Shown here: piece after piece, positions 34,104 through 42,416 of the stretch
Numbering within the stretch: position 1 is the first letter of the stretch
Layout of the letters: the number at the start of each line of letters is the position of its first letter
Assembly (NCBI RefSeq): GCF_042675915.1
Contig: NZ_JBHTKL010000005.1
Span: forward strand, 1-64,000
Length of the DNA: 64,000 nucleotides
Direction of reading: 5' to 3'
DNA from: Thalassobacillus_A hwangdonensis
GTDB lineage: Bacteria > Bacillota > Bacilli > Bacillales > Halobacillaceae
Translations under genes and position numbers: made by a program
The notes under the pieces: model-generated
Told to the model about the DNA's origin: nothing
Databases searched by the model: none
The model's input: only the letters and a program-made list of their open reading frames with translations

Positions 34104-35558
34104 CTACTCTTCAATGCCCATTGAAACATATTTCCATTCGACATATTCATGGATACCTTGATGACCACCTTCCTTTCCAACCCCTGATTGCTTCACCCCA
34201 CCGAACGGTGCTTCCGCAGTGGCTGGGATGACATCATTCACCCCGATGATCCCGTACTCCAATTTTTCACTGACACGAATCGAACGATCCAGGTTTTTCG
34301 TGAAAAAATAGGCGGCAAGACCGTACTCGCTATCATTCGCTTTCTGGATTACATCACTTTCTTCATCAAACACTTGGACGGGCAGCAGTGGACCAAAGGT
34401 TTCTTCATACATCACATGCATGTCATCAGTAACATCGGTAAGGATGGTAGCAGGGTAGAAGTTGCCATCCAAAGCGCCTTCCCATTCCTTTCCTCCACAA
34501 GCAACTTTGGCTCCTTTAGAAGTGGCATCCTTCAGTTGATCGATCACTTTTTTCTTTGCAGCTTCATCGATCAGTGGTCCTAAGTCCGTTCCGTCTTCCA
34601 TCCCGTTGCCAAGTTTCAGCATAGACGCTTTCGCAGTCAACTTCTCCATGAATGCTTCTACTACAGGACGCTGTACGTATAATCGGTTGGCACAGATACA
34701 CGTCTGTCCGCTGTTCCGGAATTTACTCGCAAGTGTCATTTCTGCCGCCTGTTCGAGATTTGCATCCTCGAAAACGATAATTGGTGCATGGCCACCTAGT
34801 TCAAGCGACAGCTTTTTCACATGCTGGGCACTTTCCCGCATCAGGTATTTCCCGACCTCTGTAGATCCTGTAAAAGTAATCAATCTGACGGAATTACTTT
34901 GTAGCAGTGTTTCTCCGATCGCCTTCGTATTTCCTGTGACAAGGTTCACGACCCCTTTAGGCACTCCTGCTCTCTCTAATACTTTAATAATTTCAATCGC
35001 TGTAAGTGGCGTGGCGGAGGCGGGTTTCAAGACAACGGTACAGCCTGCCGCCAATGCCGGGCCAAGTTTCCTCGTGATCATCGAGGCGGGAAAATTCCAT
35101 GGCGTGATGGCACCAATGACTCCAACTGCCTGAGGAATCACATACAGACGCTTGTTTTTCTTCGAAGAAGGGATCCATTCCCCGTAAAGTCGGCTTGCTT
35201 CTTCGGCATACCATAACAAAAAGCTGGAAGCGGAGTGGACCTCTCCTATTGCTTCTTTATAAGGTTTGCCCTGTTCCATCGTCAAAATCCGTGCAATTCG
35301 GTCCGCTTCCTCCTCAAGTAACTGATAGGCTTTATAGAGGATCGTGGCACGTTCCCTTCCTGTCATACCGGACCAGGAAGGAAAAGCCTGTTCTGCCGCT
35401 TGGACGGCAGCTTCTGTATCGCCTGCATCCCCGTAGGAAACCTCTGTCAGGACATCCATCGTAGCAGGATTATTCACACTTACCGTTTTACCTGTTTCAG
35501 CTTCTCTCCATTCACCATTGATAAACAAGCTAGGTATGCGCTTTTCAAAAGATATCAA
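34104..35558 (-). CDS. Succinate/glutarate semialdehyde dehydrogenase-like enzyme (GabD/DavD type)
   Basis: This is a 484-residue aldehyde dehydrogenase of the succinate-semialdehyde class: LFINGEWREAETGKT start, ITPWNFPASMITRKLGPALAAGC, catalytic Glu in LELGGHAPIIV, catalytic Cys in NSGQTCICANRLYV, and the EAPFGGVKQSGVGKEGGHQG end. This class also covers glutarate semialdehyde dehydrogenase (DavD), which would give glutarate, the substrate of the CoA-transferase in the same operon. A TTG start follows AGGAGGG. It lies 15 bp after the acyl-CoA dehydrogenase. Confidence 0.85.
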   Translation of the reverse strand: MISFEKRIPSLFINGEWREAETGKTVSVNNPATMDVLTEVSYGDAGDTEAAVQAAEQAFPSWSGMTGRERATILYKAYQLLEEEADRIARILTMEQGKPYKEAIGEVHSASSFLLWYAEEASRLYGEWIPSSKKNKRLYVIPQAVGVIGAITPWNFPASMITRKLGPALAAGCTVVLKPASATPLTAIEIIKVLERAGVPKGVVNLVTGNTKAIGETLLQSNSVRLITFTGSTEVGKYLMRESAQHVKKLSLELGGHAPIIVFEDANLEQAAEMTLASKFRNSGQTCICANRLYVQRPVVEAFMEKLTAKASMLKLGNGMEDGTDLGPLIDEAAKKKVIDQLKDATSKGAKVACGGKEWEGALDGNFYPATILTDVTDDMHVMYEETFGPLLPVQVFDEESDVIQKANDSEYGLAAYFFTKNLDRSIRVSEKLEYGIIGVNDVIPATAEAPFGGVKQSGVGKEGGHQGIHEYVEWKYVSMGIEE

Positions 35559-35573
35559 AGCTGGAATCCCTCC

Positions 35574-36788
35574 TTAATGGTAAGCTTCTTCTTCCTGCCC
35601 TTGATACGGCCATGCCGGCAACATGCGGTTCAGCTTCTTATCCTCACGATAGCCCAGTACATACTCCGCCTGCATGATCGTGTGGATTTCACGAGTCCCT
35701 TCATAAATGACAGGAGCTTTAGAGTTACGGAGGTGGCGCTCAACAGGATATTCATTGGAGAATCCATAGGCACCATGGATTTGAACGGCATCATCCGCCG
35801 CCTGATTCGCAAAATCACACGCCTGCCATTTCGCCAATGACGTTTCTCTCGTATTCCGCTTCCCTTGGTTCTTCAACTCTCCAGCACGATAGACAAGCAG
35901 ACGACTCATTTGCAGACCCGCTTCCATTTTGGCGATCATTTGCTGGACGAGCTGATGCTTTCCAATCGATTTACCGAAAGTTTCTCGCTCATGGCAGTAT
36001 TTCACACTTTCCTCAAGACAAGCCATAATCAGCCCGCATGCTCCTGCTGCAACGGTGAAACGGCCATTATCCAATGCTGCCATGGCAATTTTGAACCCTT
36101 CCCCTTCTTCGCCAAGGAGGTTTTCTTTCGGTACACGGACATCTTCAAAGAACAACTCCCCTGTATTTCCGGAGCGGATACCATGTTTCCCTTTAATTGC
36201 TTTCGAAGAGAATCCAGGCATTTTACGATCGACGATAAAACAGGAGATGCCATGGTGCCGCTTGTTTTTATCCGTGTAAGCAAATACGAGAAAATGATCA
36301 GCAGTGTCACAGAGGGAAATCCACGTTTTCTGCCCATTCAATATATAGTCATCCCCATCTTTAACAGCTGTCGTCTGAAGTGCAGCAACGTCCGAACCTG
36401 CACCTGGTTCAGTCAGTCCAAACGCACCGATTTTCATTCCTTTCGCCTGTGGAACGAGAAACTTCTGCTTCTGCTCTTCGGTCCCCCATTGGAGCAGTGT
36501 CATACTGTTCAATCCTACATGGACCGATACCGCCGTCCGAAAAGCCGTGTCTCCCCGCTCCAGTTCCTCACAGACGATTGCGAGGGAATTGTAATCCATT
36601 CCACTTCCGCCATATTGCTCTGGAATACAGACACCCATCAACCCTAAGTCCGCGATTTTGGTAACGATTGAAGGATCGAATTTCCCCTCTTCATCCCACT
36701 TTTTCATATGTGGAAGGATTTCCTTATCTACAAAATTGCGGACGGTACCTCTTAACAGATTTTGTTCTTCACTGAATTCGAAATTCAT
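35574..36788 (-). CDS. Acyl-CoA dehydrogenase (candidate glutaryl-CoA dehydrogenase)
   Basis: This is an FAD enzyme of 404 residues. Visible are the FAD motifs GAFGLTEPGAGSDVAALQT and TWISLCDTADHFLVFA, RETFGKSIGKHQLVQQMIAKM, and the catalytic Glu in VIYEGTREIHTIMQAEYVLGYR. Glu at this position of the YEGT loop is shared by glutaryl-CoA and short-chain dehydrogenases. With a class III CoA-transferase and a glutarate semialdehyde-type dehydrogenase in one operon, glutaryl-CoA to crotonyl-CoA is the best inference; isobutyryl- or butyryl-CoA are alternatives. AAAGGAGGAAG precedes the ATG. Confidence 0.87.
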   Translation of the reverse strand: MNFEFSEEQNLLRGTVRNFVDKEILPHMKKWDEEGKFDPSIVTKIADLGLMGVCIPEQYGGSGMDYNSLAIVCEELERGDTAFRTAVSVHVGLNSMTLLQWGTEEQKQKFLVPQAKGMKIGAFGLTEPGAGSDVAALQTTAVKDGDDYILNGQKTWISLCDTADHFLVFAYTDKNKRHHGISCFIVDRKMPGFSSKAIKGKHGIRSGNTGELFFEDVRVPKENLLGEEGEGFKIAMAALDNGRFTVAAGACGLIMACLEESVKYCHERETFGKSIGKHQLVQQMIAKMEAGLQMSRLLVYRAGELKNQGKRNTRETSLAKWQACDFANQAADDAVQIHGAYGFSNEYPVERHLRNSKAPVIYEGTREIHTIMQAEYVLGYREDKKLNRMLPAWPYQGQEEEAYH

Positions 36789-36802
36789 TTTACTTCCTCC
36801 TT

Positions 36803-37969
36803 TTATTTATTGTTACGATCGGTCCCTTGATGAAGTGGACCTAGAATTTCCTCATTGTGCTCTCCAGCTTCCGGCGGGTAGTGACGATAATTCACCTTCG
36901 TCCTTGATAGCTTGAGCGGACTGCCCACCATCCGTATCGGTCCTGCGGTGGGATGCTCCATTCCTATGAACATATTGCGTTCAGTAAGCTGAGGGTCCTG
37001 CTCCACTTGAGCCAGGTTCTGGATTGGACCGCAGGGAATATTGACGTGATCGCAGTGCATTTTCCAATAAGCTGTCGAATACATAAGAAATGATTCTTGA
37101 AGAATCTCCGTCAGTTTTTCTCGGTGTGCGACTCTCGATGGATTGGTCTGGAACCGCTCGTCTGCCGCTAAGTCGGGTTTGCCGATCACTTTGCATAAGC
37201 GCTCGAATTGTTTATCATTCCCGACAGCAATCACCATCTCGCCATCTGCAGTTCGGAAGGTTTGATAAGGAACGATATTGGCATGATGGTTCCCTAGCCG
37301 CTCCGGTATCTTTCCAGACATCAGATAGTTACTGGCAATATTGACGAGCGAACTGACGGCGGTATCATACAGCGAAATATCCAGCTTTTGTCCTGTACCT
37401 GACCGCTCTCTTTCGAGTAATGCAGCTTGAATACCGATACACGCATACAGTCCAGTCAAAATATCCGTGATGGCGACACCCAGCTTTTGCGGTTCACCAT
37501 CCGCTTCACCAGTAATGCTCATCAGGCCGCTCATGGCCTGGATGATGAAATCATATCCCGGCAGCTCCCGATTCGGTCCGGTTTCCCCGAAACCTGTAAT
37601 CGAGCAGAAGACGATTCGGTTATTCAACGAATGGAGATGCTCATACCCGATCCCCAGTCGCTCCATCGTACCTGTTTTGAAGTTATGGATGACCACATCG
37701 CTTTCCTTCACTAAACGCTCGATCATCGCTTTACCTTCTTCGGATTTCAAATCGATGGTCACACTACGCTTATTACGATTGGCACAAAGATAGTAAGCAC
37801 TGACACCTTTTTGAAAAGGAGGGCCCCATCCGCGCGTTTCATCGCTTCCTCCTGGTGCTTCGACCTTAATGACATCAGCACCGAGGTCCCCAAGAATCAT
37901 CGTGCAGTAGGGACCTGCTAAGACCCGAGATAAGTCCAGCACTTTGATACCTTCCAATGCACCACCCAC
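36803..37969 (-). CDS. Class III (CaiB/BaiF) CoA-transferase, candidate glutarate CoA-transferase
   Basis: This is a formyl-CoA transferase-fold enzyme of 388 residues: LEGIKVLDLSRVLAGPYCTMILGDLGADVIKVE at the N-terminus, NRNKRSVTIDL, VVIHNFKTGTMERLGIGYE, and the catalytic Asp in LPGYDFIIQAMSGLMSITGE. The human relative SUGCT moves CoA from succinyl-CoA to glutarate. Gene order CoA-transferase, acyl-CoA dehydrogenase, aldehyde dehydrogenase supports glutarate here. GTG start after GGAG with seven-base spacing. It is the first gene of the operon; a hairpin leader lies upstream. Confidence 0.87.
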   Translation of the reverse strand: MGGALEGIKVLDLSRVLAGPYCTMILGDLGADVIKVEAPGGSDETRGWGPPFQKGVSAYYLCANRNKRSVTIDLKSEEGKAMIERLVKESDVVIHNFKTGTMERLGIGYEHLHSLNNRIVFCSITGFGETGPNRELPGYDFIIQAMSGLMSITGEADGEPQKLGVAITDILTGLYACIGIQAALLERERSGTGQKLDISLYDTAVSSLVNIASNYLMSGKIPERLGNHHANIVPYQTFRTADGEMVIAVGNDKQFERLCKVIGKPDLAADERFQTNPSRVAHREKLTEILQESFLMYSTAYWKMHCDHVNIPCGPIQNLAQVEQDPQLTERNMFIGMEHPTAGPIRMVGSPLKLSRTKVNYRHYPPEAGEHNEEILGPLHQGTDRNNK

Positions 37970-37994
37970 CTCATCACTCCTTTCTTACTACTAA

Positions 37995-38092
37995 AAAAAG
38001 CCAGTCCGATCCCATTGATTGTGCTCAATGAGTTCGAACTGGCTTTCTACCTGCTGAATTCCATTCTGGCAGGAATGGATAGCAGGGGAACA
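37995..38092 (-). promoter_or_regulatory. Double-hairpin leader ending in a T-run before the CoA-transferase operon
   Basis: On the minus strand a branched hairpin (CCTGCT with AGCAGG, then TCCATTC with GAATGGA, about 38054-38090) is followed by AAAGCCAGT pairing with ACTGGCTTT and seven T (about 37995-38046). This stands 25 bp before the CoA-transferase start. It may be the late terminator of the PAP2 gene or an attenuator of the operon. A small palindrome TGTTCACCGAACA lies further upstream (38107-38119). Confidence 0.5.
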
Positions 38093-38156
38093 GTCCTTGA
38101 TTGTATGTGTTCGGTGAACATGGTCAGATCAAGCGGCAAAGCTTTTTCCCCATGTT

Positions 38157-38693
38157 TCAGGATACATTCATTTTATTATATTCAGAATTGTTTGTAAACG
38201 TTTTCCTGAATTGGCTGAACCTTTTTTGCAACCATAAACAGAAGAAGAACCACACAGCCGCAAAGCCGAATCCTCCGATGATATCTGATGTATGATGGCG
38301 ATCGAGCATGACCTGGCCGATACCGACAAGAATCGTAACGAGCGTGAACAGACTGAATAAGGCGGTCTTCACTTTGATGCTTTTCATCGTTCGCTGAACA
38401 AGATACGTAAGGAATGCAAACATCAGGAACACTTTCACCGCGTGCCCGCTCGGAAAGGCGTAGGATATGATACCATCTCCAAGTCCCCAGAAGTCGATAT
38501 AGATGGTTTCTCCCGGACGCTCCCTTTTGAAAAGGAACTTTAGAACAAAAGTGAAGATGATGCCCCCTGCCATCAAAAACAAGTAAAAGAATACTTCACT
38601 ATATCTGCGCCTGATCAGTAATACGGTTACGATGATCAAAGAAAGCAGTGCCAGCATTTTGGTGTCTCCGATATATGTAATTGCCTCAAACAT
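38157..38693 (-). CDS. PAP2 family phosphatase
   Basis: This integral membrane lipid phosphatase has 178 residues and about five helices. It shows the three PAP2 motifs: KRERPGE (K-x6-RP type), YAFPSGHAVKVF (PSGH) and DRHHTSDIIGG (SR-x5-H-x3-D type, with DRHHTSD). Such enzymes dephosphorylate undecaprenyl pyrophosphate or phosphatidylglycerol phosphate; which one cannot be told. GAGGAGGG is six bases before the ATG at 38693. Confidence 0.87.
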   Translation of the reverse strand: MFEAITYIGDTKMLALLSLIIVTVLLIRRRYSEVFFYLFLMAGGIIFTFVLKFLFKRERPGETIYIDFWGLGDGIISYAFPSGHAVKVFLMFAFLTYLVQRTMKSIKVKTALFSLFTLVTILVGIGQVMLDRHHTSDIIGGFGFAAVWFFFCLWLQKRFSQFRKTFTNNSEYNKMNVS

Positions 38694-38773
38694 GCTAACC
38701 CTCCTCTCTATTTGCGAATCTCCAATAATTATATCGGATGCATCCACAAATTGTGCATCTATTTCATATTTAT

Positions 38774-39913
38774 TTAAACAAGTGTCTGGTTATGTCTTCG
38801 GGTACTTATTAAGGTCAGGCAGGAAACAAGCGCTTCGATATCTTCTTTCGTATGCGTCTTACCTAGCGATATTCTTATGAAAGTTTTTGCTTCCTCTTCC
38901 GGAATACCCATCGCCAGCATTGTTTTCGAAGGGCTCTGCATTCCAGCTTGGCACGCACTCCCAGTGGAGATAGCCACCCCTTTTCGATTTGCTTCAAGCA
39001 TCACCCACTGTCCTTCAAGACCGTCGATACCAATTCCGATGATGGATGGTAAGTGGTTTTGCTTAGGCGGAGTGTACCACGAAATGCCTTGGTGTACCAG
39101 AAGATCTTTCATCGTCTCAAAAAGTTCATGGTGTTGTTCAAGGGTGTACTCCATACTGGATACAGCTTGATCTGCCGCCACGGCAAATCCAGCGATCCCA
39201 GGAACATTCAGTGTGCCCGGACGTAGCCCTTTTTCATGGATAGCACCAGGATAAAGAGGCGTGATCGGGATGGAAGGATGAATGTACATTGCCCCGACAC
39301 CTTTTGGTCCGTAGATTTTATGACTGGATATTGAAAAACTGTCCACGAACGGGCTGATCTTTTTCACGTCTATTTTTCCGAAAGATTGAACACAATCCGA
39401 GTGGAAATAGACACCCTTCTCCCTGCAAAGCCTGCCGATTGCTTCAACAGGCTGGATCGCCCCTATCTCAGCATTGACATGTTGAACAATCACCACAGCA
39501 GTATCTTCACGAATCGCTTCTTCGACCTGACCTGCATCGATGACTCCCTCATTCGTTAATGGAAGACTTGTAACGTCATAGCCTTCTCTTTTCAATTTTT
39601 CTAACAGGATATGAATCGATGAATGTTCAGCCTGGCTCGTAATGAGATGTTTGCACCCTTGTTTAGCAGCCAAAAGCAGCTGGACCGCCAACATGTTGCT
39701 TTCTGTTCCGCCACTTGTAAAATGCAATCCTCTCTTTTCTACACCTGCAAGACTAGCAATTCGTGTTCGACATTCTTCGACTAATCGACTCGCTTTACTT
39801 CCGGCTTCATGCAGACTTTGGGTGTTTCCATCATACGTTCTAGCCGCTTGGACATATGCATCTAACGCTGCTTCACTGATCGGACTTGTGGCTGCATAAT
39901 CAAAGTAATACAT
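38774..39913 (-). CDS. nifS: Cysteine desulfurase for NAD biosynthesis (NifS)
   Basis: This PLP enzyme takes sulfur from cysteine; in B. subtilis the NifS divergent from nadB supplies the Fe-S cluster of NadA. The 379-residue protein shows YFDYAATSP, the PLP His in SQAEHSSI, the Schiff-base Lys in SISSHKIYGPKGVG and the active Cys in STGSACQAGMQSPS. AAGGAGGGG precedes the ATG at 39913. It is divergent from nadB with 99 bp between starts. In B. subtilis niaR (yrxA) follows nifS; here a PAP2 gene does. Confidence 0.9.
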   Translation of the reverse strand: MYYFDYAATSPISEAALDAYVQAARTYDGNTQSLHEAGSKASRLVEECRTRIASLAGVEKRGLHFTSGGTESNMLAVQLLLAAKQGCKHLITSQAEHSSIHILLEKLKREGYDVTSLPLTNEGVIDAGQVEEAIREDTAVVIVQHVNAEIGAIQPVEAIGRLCREKGVYFHSDCVQSFGKIDVKKISPFVDSFSISSHKIYGPKGVGAMYIHPSIPITPLYPGAIHEKGLRPGTLNVPGIAGFAVAADQAVSSMEYTLEQHHELFETMKDLLVHQGISWYTPPKQNHLPSIIGIGIDGLEGQWVMLEANRKGVAISTGSACQAGMQSPSKTMLAMGIPEEEAKTFIRISLGKTHTKEDIEALVSCLTLISTRRHNQTLV

Positions 39914-39936
39914 CGGACCCCTCCTTGAAATAGAAA

Positions 39937-39987
39937 ACACTTGTCATCAGTGTAGTTCTGTGTAAATATAGATGTCAAGACACTTGT
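39937..39987. promoter_or_regulatory. Candidate NiaR (YrxA) operators and nifS promoter
   Basis: The octamer ACACTTGT occurs twice in the nifS-nadB gap (39937-39944 and 39980-39987), 43 bp apart. The second lies beside TGTC-AA-GACA (39973-39982). On the minus strand TTGACA (39974-39979), 18 bp, TACACT forms a likely nifS promoter that overlaps both. NiaR represses nifS and nadBCA with nicotinate in B. subtilis; assignment to NiaR is inference. Confidence 0.5.
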
Positions 39988-40012
39988 ATATTCAGAAGGT
40001 GGGACAACAACG

Positions 40013-41593
40013 ATGAATTACGACGTGATTGTCATCGGCAGTGGAATCGCCGCATTGCAACTGGTAGCAAATCTTCGTACGGATTTGAATGTGATTGTTC
40101 TCACAAAGTCGAAACTATCAACCTCTAATTCTTCCATGGCCCAAGGTGGGATAGCGGCAGCGATTGGAAGTGAAGATGATACTTACACCCATTTTGTAGA
40201 TACGATGGAAGCAGGGAACAGGCTGAATGATCAACAGGCTGTCTACAAGCTGACGAAAGCAGCCCCTTCCATCATTGAAGACCTGATCCAGCGCGGATGT
40301 TCATTTGATCAGAAGGAGGATGGAGCGCTTGCCCTAGGGTTGGAAGGTGCCCATCGACATCACCGGATCCTTCATAGCGGTGGGGATCAGACAGGGAAAA
40401 GCATTGTAAAGTGCTTACGTGATCAGATTGGAAATAACGTGACGGTCATTGAAAACTTGTTCGTGTTTGAATTACTTATCGGCCAAGATCAAAAGTGTTA
40501 TGGGGTTAAAGGAAAAGATGGTCAAGAAGACATCCATACTTTCTATTCCAACCACGTAGTGCTTGCTACTGGTGGATGCGGAAATGTCTATGCGTTGACG
40601 TCCAATGCAGCTACCGTGACCGGAGATGGATTAGCGCTTGCATATCAGGCTGGTGCAGCATTGATGGATATGGAATTCATTCAATTTCACCCTACCATGC
40701 TCTACATACAAGGCAGGACAAAGGGTCTGATATCTGAAGCAGTGCGCGGTGAAGGGGCGGTTCTTGTAACTGATGAAGGAAGAACGATCATGGACCATCA
40801 CCCACTGGGAGATTTGGCGCCGAGACATATCGTTTCGCAACGCCTATATGAAACGATGAAAAAAGGAAAGTCCGTCTATTTGGACATTCGGTCCATTGAT
40901 AATTTTGACCAGCGTTTTCCCACAATATCAAAATTATGCATAAGCAATGGCATATCGCTTTCGGAAGGGTTGATCCCAGTGGCCCCTGGTGCACACTTTT
41001 TAATGGGCGGGATCCAAACAGATGAAAAAGGAAGCACTACTGTCCAAGGACTCTATGCCATCGGGGAAGTTGCCTGTACTGGTGTCCACGGTGCTAACAG
41101 ACTGGCAAGCAACTCCCTGTTGGAAGGCCTCGTGTATGGCAAGAAGCTGGCCACGCACCTGAATAAAATCGCTGGTGAAACCAATTCAGAATCAGTTTTA
41201 TCTTTAAAAACAAAACAACGGGCAAGGTGCCTTCCTTATTCTCTGCCTCCACTAAAGACATTACAGCAACAGATGATGCAACACGTTGGAATCGTCCGGA
41301 CGATGGAAGGGCTGCGCGCTCATCAGCAATGGTTGGAAACGTTCAATCTTGAGCCTCTCCTGGATATGGAACTGGAAGCATTATCGAAACATGATATCAG
41401 CCTTGTTTTTTCTTTGATTACTGCCTGGTTGATAACGTCATCCGCCTCCCAACGGACAGAGAGCAGAGGCGCCCATTTCATGAACGATTATCCATTTGAA
41501 CAGAAAGCGTGGAAACAAAAACATATTGTCCAACAGCGAAGGAAGGTAAAGGAGGATACAGATGAATCGATTGAAGCTGCAACATTCACTTGA
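40013..41593 (+). CDS. nadB: L-aspartate oxidase
   Basis: This is the first enzyme of de novo NAD synthesis: it oxidises L-aspartate to iminoaspartate with FAD. The 526-residue protein has VIVIGSGIAALQLVANL (FAD), the SMAQGGIAAAIG loop, GLEGAHRHHRILHSGGDQTGK with catalytic His/Arg, ATGGCGNVYALTSN, and LASNSLLEGLVYGK. AGAAGGTGGG precedes the ATG. Its last 32 bp overlap nadC. Confidence 0.96.
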   Translation: MNYDVIVIGSGIAALQLVANLRTDLNVIVLTKSKLSTSNSSMAQGGIAAAIGSEDDTYTHFVDTMEAGNRLNDQQAVYKLTKAAPSIIEDLIQRGCSFDQKEDGALALGLEGAHRHHRILHSGGDQTGKSIVKCLRDQIGNNVTVIENLFVFELLIGQDQKCYGVKGKDGQEDIHTFYSNHVVLATGGCGNVYALTSNAATVTGDGLALAYQAGAALMDMEFIQFHPTMLYIQGRTKGLISEAVRGEGAVLVTDEGRTIMDHHPLGDLAPRHIVSQRLYETMKKGKSVYLDIRSIDNFDQRFPTISKLCISNGISLSEGLIPVAPGAHFLMGGIQTDEKGSTTVQGLYAIGEVACTGVHGANRLASNSLLEGLVYGKKLATHLNKIAGETNSESVLSLKTKQRARCLPYSLPPLKTLQQQMMQHVGIVRTMEGLRAHQQWLETFNLEPLLDMELEALSKHDISLVFSLITAWLITSSASQRTESRGAHFMNDYPFEQKAWKQKHIVQQRRKVKEDTDESIEAATFT

Positions 41594-42416
41594 AGCATTT
41601 TTCATAGAAGATATCGGAGATCAGGATCTTACAAGTGATGCCTTATTCTCCAGCTATACTACAGGCACAATGATTATCAAAGCGAAATCAGAAGGGATAT
41701 TTTGCGGAGAGGATGTAATTCTCACAGGGTTTCGTTTACTTGACCCGGCAATTCAGATCGACATCCAAGTAAAAGACGGTCAAAGAATTTCTGCAGGTCA
41801 GCCGATTGCAGGCATCTCAGGAAACATGGCTTCTCTGCTTAAAGGGGAACGTGTGGTGTTAAATCTGATTCAGCGAATGAGCGGAATCGCTACGAAAACT
41901 AACGAAGCTGTACGCCTATTAGATAGCATTCATACAAGAATCTGTGATACGAGAAAGACGACTCCTGGACTGAGGATGTTGGAAAAACATGCTGTCCGGA
42001 TGGGCGGCGGATTTAATCACCGTCAGGGGCTATATGACGCAGTCATGATCAAAGATAATCATATCACTTTTGCCGGATCGATCACCTCAGCTGTAACAAA
42101 AATACGGGCTAAGCATGGACATATGGTTAAGATCGAAGTTGAAACAGAAACATTGGACCAGGTAATCGAGGCAGTAGCATTGAATGTGGATTGTATCATG
42201 TTTGATAACCGAACCCCGGATGAAATCCTCTCGTTCATGGAATATGTCCCGGGAAATATCACCACTGAGGCATCGGGAGGAATACAAATCACTGAACTGA
42301 GTGCATTCGGAAAGACTGGTGTCGATTATATTTCGCTTGGTGCATTGACTCATTCCGTCCATGCCCTTGATATCAGTGCGGATGTATCTGTAAAGAAAGG
42401 AGCTTATCCAGTATGA
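41562..42416 (+). CDS. nadC: Nicotinate-nucleotide diphosphorylase (carboxylating)
   Basis: NadC converts quinolinate and PRPP to nicotinate mononucleotide. The 284-residue protein shows EDIGDQDLTSDAL at the start, RMSGIATKT, the DTRKTTPGLR loop, HRQGLYDAVMIKDNH with the active Lys, and the phosphate-binding EASGGIQITEL. AAAGGAGGAT lies before the ATG, inside nadB. It overlaps nadA by 4 bp, so the three genes are translationally coupled. Confidence 0.96.
   Translation: MNRLKLQHSLEAFFIEDIGDQDLTSDALFSSYTTGTMIIKAKSEGIFCGEDVILTGFRLLDPAIQIDIQVKDGQRISAGQPIAGISGNMASLLKGERVVLNLIQRMSGIATKTNEAVRLLDSIHTRICDTRKTTPGLRMLEKHAVRMGGGFNHRQGLYDAVMIKDNHITFAGSITSAVTKIRAKHGHMVKIEVETETLDQVIEAVALNVDCIMFDNRTPDEILSFMEYVPGNITTEASGGIQITELSAFGKTGVDYISLGALTHSVHALDISADVSVKKGAYPV

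Noticed and set aside
35865..36647. Plus-strand open frame of 260 codons opposite the acyl-CoA dehydrogenase
   Set aside because: Antisense frame of a clear acyl-CoA dehydrogenase; product is rich in Ser, Phe and Cys without any family motif.
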